NCBI RefSeq assembly: GCF_019972115.1
Contig: NZ_BPFJ01000003.1
Coordinates: 310,001-374,000, forward strand
DNA from: Sulfurovum sp. TSL6
Lineage (GTDB): Bacteria; Campylobacterota; Campylobacteria; Campylobacterales; Sulfurovaceae
Reading direction: 5' to 3'
Length of the DNA stretch: 64,000 nucleotides
Below the pieces are notes generated by a model. That model saw only the letters and a program-made list of their open reading frames with translations. It searched no databases and was not told the origin of the DNA. Positions 62,990 through 64,000 of the stretch are shown in pieces. The first letter of the stretch is position 1. Every line of letters starts with the position of its first letter. The position numbers and the translations under genes were made by a program.

Positions 62990-63796
62990 TTGTCATTTCG
63001 TAATCAGATCAAGCGGATCGCCATAGGTTCATTTGACGGTATACATCTTGGACATCAGGCGCTTATAGATAAAGTGGATGCATTGGTGATCATAGAAAGA
63101 AATAGCGGCTATTTGACACCTGGGTATAAACGTTCTCTCTTTACCTCTAAAGTCTGCTGCTTTTACCATTTTGATAAAATAAAATCGCTGACACCTGAAG
63201 CGTTTGTACATAAACTTGAAGTTGATTTTCCTGCACTTGAAACGATCGTTGTGGGGTATGATTTCCATTTTGGTAAAAATAAAGCAGGGAATGCGATGAT
63301 GATGAAAACCCTATCTAATAAACACATAGACATCGTTGATCAGGTAACGCTTGGGGAGACACCCGTCCACTCTCGTATCATTAAAACGTATTTGCGTGAG
63401 GGGAAAATCGAACCGGTAAATAGATTACTGGGTAGAACGTATTACATTCAAGGTACGGTGGTACAAGGACAGGGATTGGGTAAAAAAGAGTTGGTTCCAA
63501 CGATCAATTTAAATGTAAAAGAGTATCAACTCCCATTGGAAGGTGTGTATACGACACGTACACGCATTGATGGTCAATGGTTAGGCTCTGTGAGCTTTTT
63601 AGGACACCGCGGCACAACAGATGACTCTTATGCGGTAGAGACACATATTTTAGATCAAGAGATCGGTGAAGTCAGTGGAGAAATCATGTTGGAATTTGTA
63701 GACTTCATTCGTATCAACCAAAAGTTTGATAGTTTAGATACCCTAAGAGAACAAATTCACGCTGATATAGCTATAGCAAAAAAGAGATTATCATAA
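62990..63796 (+). CDS. ribF: Bifunctional riboflavin kinase / FAD synthetase
   Basis: 268 residues with a probable TTG start (GGGAGAAG is well placed), two bases after tlyA. FAD-synthetase half: RIAIGSFDGIHLGHQALI and VGYDFHFGKNKAGN; riboflavin-kinase half: LVPTINLNVKEYQLPLEGVYTTRTRI and LGHRGTTDDSYAVETHILD. Makes FMN then FAD. Shorter than E. coli RibF (313), as in other Campylobacterota. Confidence 0.93.
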   Translation: MSFRNQIKRIAIGSFDGIHLGHQALIDKVDALVIIERNSGYLTPGYKRSLFTSKVCCFYHFDKIKSLTPEAFVHKLEVDFPALETIVVGYDFHFGKNKAGNAMMMKTLSNKHIDIVDQVTLGETPVHSRIIKTYLREGKIEPVNRLLGRTYYIQGTVVQGQGLGKKELVPTINLNVKEYQLPLEGVYTTRTRIDGQWLGSVSFLGHRGTTDDSYAVETHILDQEIGEVSGEIMLEFVDFIRINQKFDSLDTLREQIHADIAIAKKRLS

Positions 63797-63822
63797 AGAG
63801 GATATTCCTCGTTTAAACTATG

Positions 63823-64000
63823 TTACGTAGAATATTGTATGTCTGCCTCACCTATCTCTTTGTATTTTTTTAGACAATATAAATCAGGATTAGACTGAGA
63901 ATACTCTATACGATTTTTACCACCATTTTTTGCTCTGTACATGGCTGTATCTGCAGATTTGATCAAGGCTTCTGATGTTACACCGTCATCGGGATAGATC
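63823..64000 (-). CDS. GGDEF-domain protein, C-terminal end only
   Basis: On the minus strand the window edge opens into a reading frame ending IYPDDGVTSEALIKSADTAMYRAKNGGKNRIEYS, the C-terminal end of a diguanylate cyclase (motif ADTAMYRAK), followed by 25 residues and a stop at 63823. The catalytic GG(D/E)EF and the rest lie outside the window. It converges with ribF. Confidence 0.9.
   Translation of the reverse strand, partial: IYPDDGVTSEALIKSADTAMYRAKNGGKNRIEYSQSNPDLYCLKKYKEIGEADIQYST

Overview
The window reads as a chromosome segment from a Campylobacterota (epsilonproteobacterial) chemolithotroph, most like Sulfurovum or a close relative. This rests on gene content and order, not on a database search. 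Diagnostic points are the rnr-holA-rpsF-ssb order, the rppH-lysC-hobA-holB-folP run (HobA is a Campylobacterota-specific DnaA partner), tatB-tatC-queA, ligA-tlyA-ribF, a Tat-exported sulfide dehydrogenase flavoprotein (FccB type) with a Rieske protein, and AT-rich intergenic DNA.

Bases 1-19,130 are a copper/silver-type metal-resistance island. In order it holds the start of a CopB-like P-type ATPase (cut by the window edge), a YHS protein with a PPK2 polyphosphate kinase, a frameshifted secreted peptide gene, an OmpR-type regulator and its sensor kinase, DUF3147-RND pump-adaptor-outer membrane factor, a small CzcI-like protein, a Met-rich cytochrome c, a DUF302 protein, an SO_0444-type permease with a divergent ArsR regulator, a Met-rich hexacysteine secreted protein with an APC permease, a YHS-LOG fusion with a possible PD-(D/E)XK protein, a secreted Ig-like protein, and a porin with a small cytochrome c. 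Seven promoters here share one geometry: two TRCACAY half-sites 11 bp apart, with the -10 hexamer starting 26 bp after the first half-site. One lies ahead of the two-component genes, so I infer an autoregulated copper-type regulon.

Bases 19,130-27,970 look like an integrative element: unknown cargo genes, an XRE regulator, and a four-gene overlapping operon of three tyrosine recombinases plus a small partner protein. It abuts ssb where other Campylobacterota normally carry rpsR, and rpsR is not in the window. A 10-bp perfect inverted repeat at this junction is a candidate attachment site.

Bases 27,988-64,000 are mostly core chromosome: ssb, rpsF, the Rieske/FccB pair (lying between holA and rpsF), holA, rnr, htpX, an M15 peptidase, a cyanase cluster (FNT channel, cynS, PP2C-kinase fusion) flanked by a 23-bp direct repeat, SPFH/NfeD proteins, ilvC, a YibQ-like deacetylase, dprA, a TlpA-like thioredoxin, nagZ, ruvX, a degenerate hybrid kinase, two NlpC/P60 lipoproteins, queA, tatC, tatB, hemW, and then a long co-directional run from rppH to ribF. 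The last bases hold the end of a GGDEF protein.

The most unusual non-coding signals are two tandem ~97-nt structured elements at 46,248-46,539 with the same fold but different stem sequences, which I read as candidate sRNA genes on the minus strand, and an ~80-bp repeat found 3' of both the FccB gene and ilvC.
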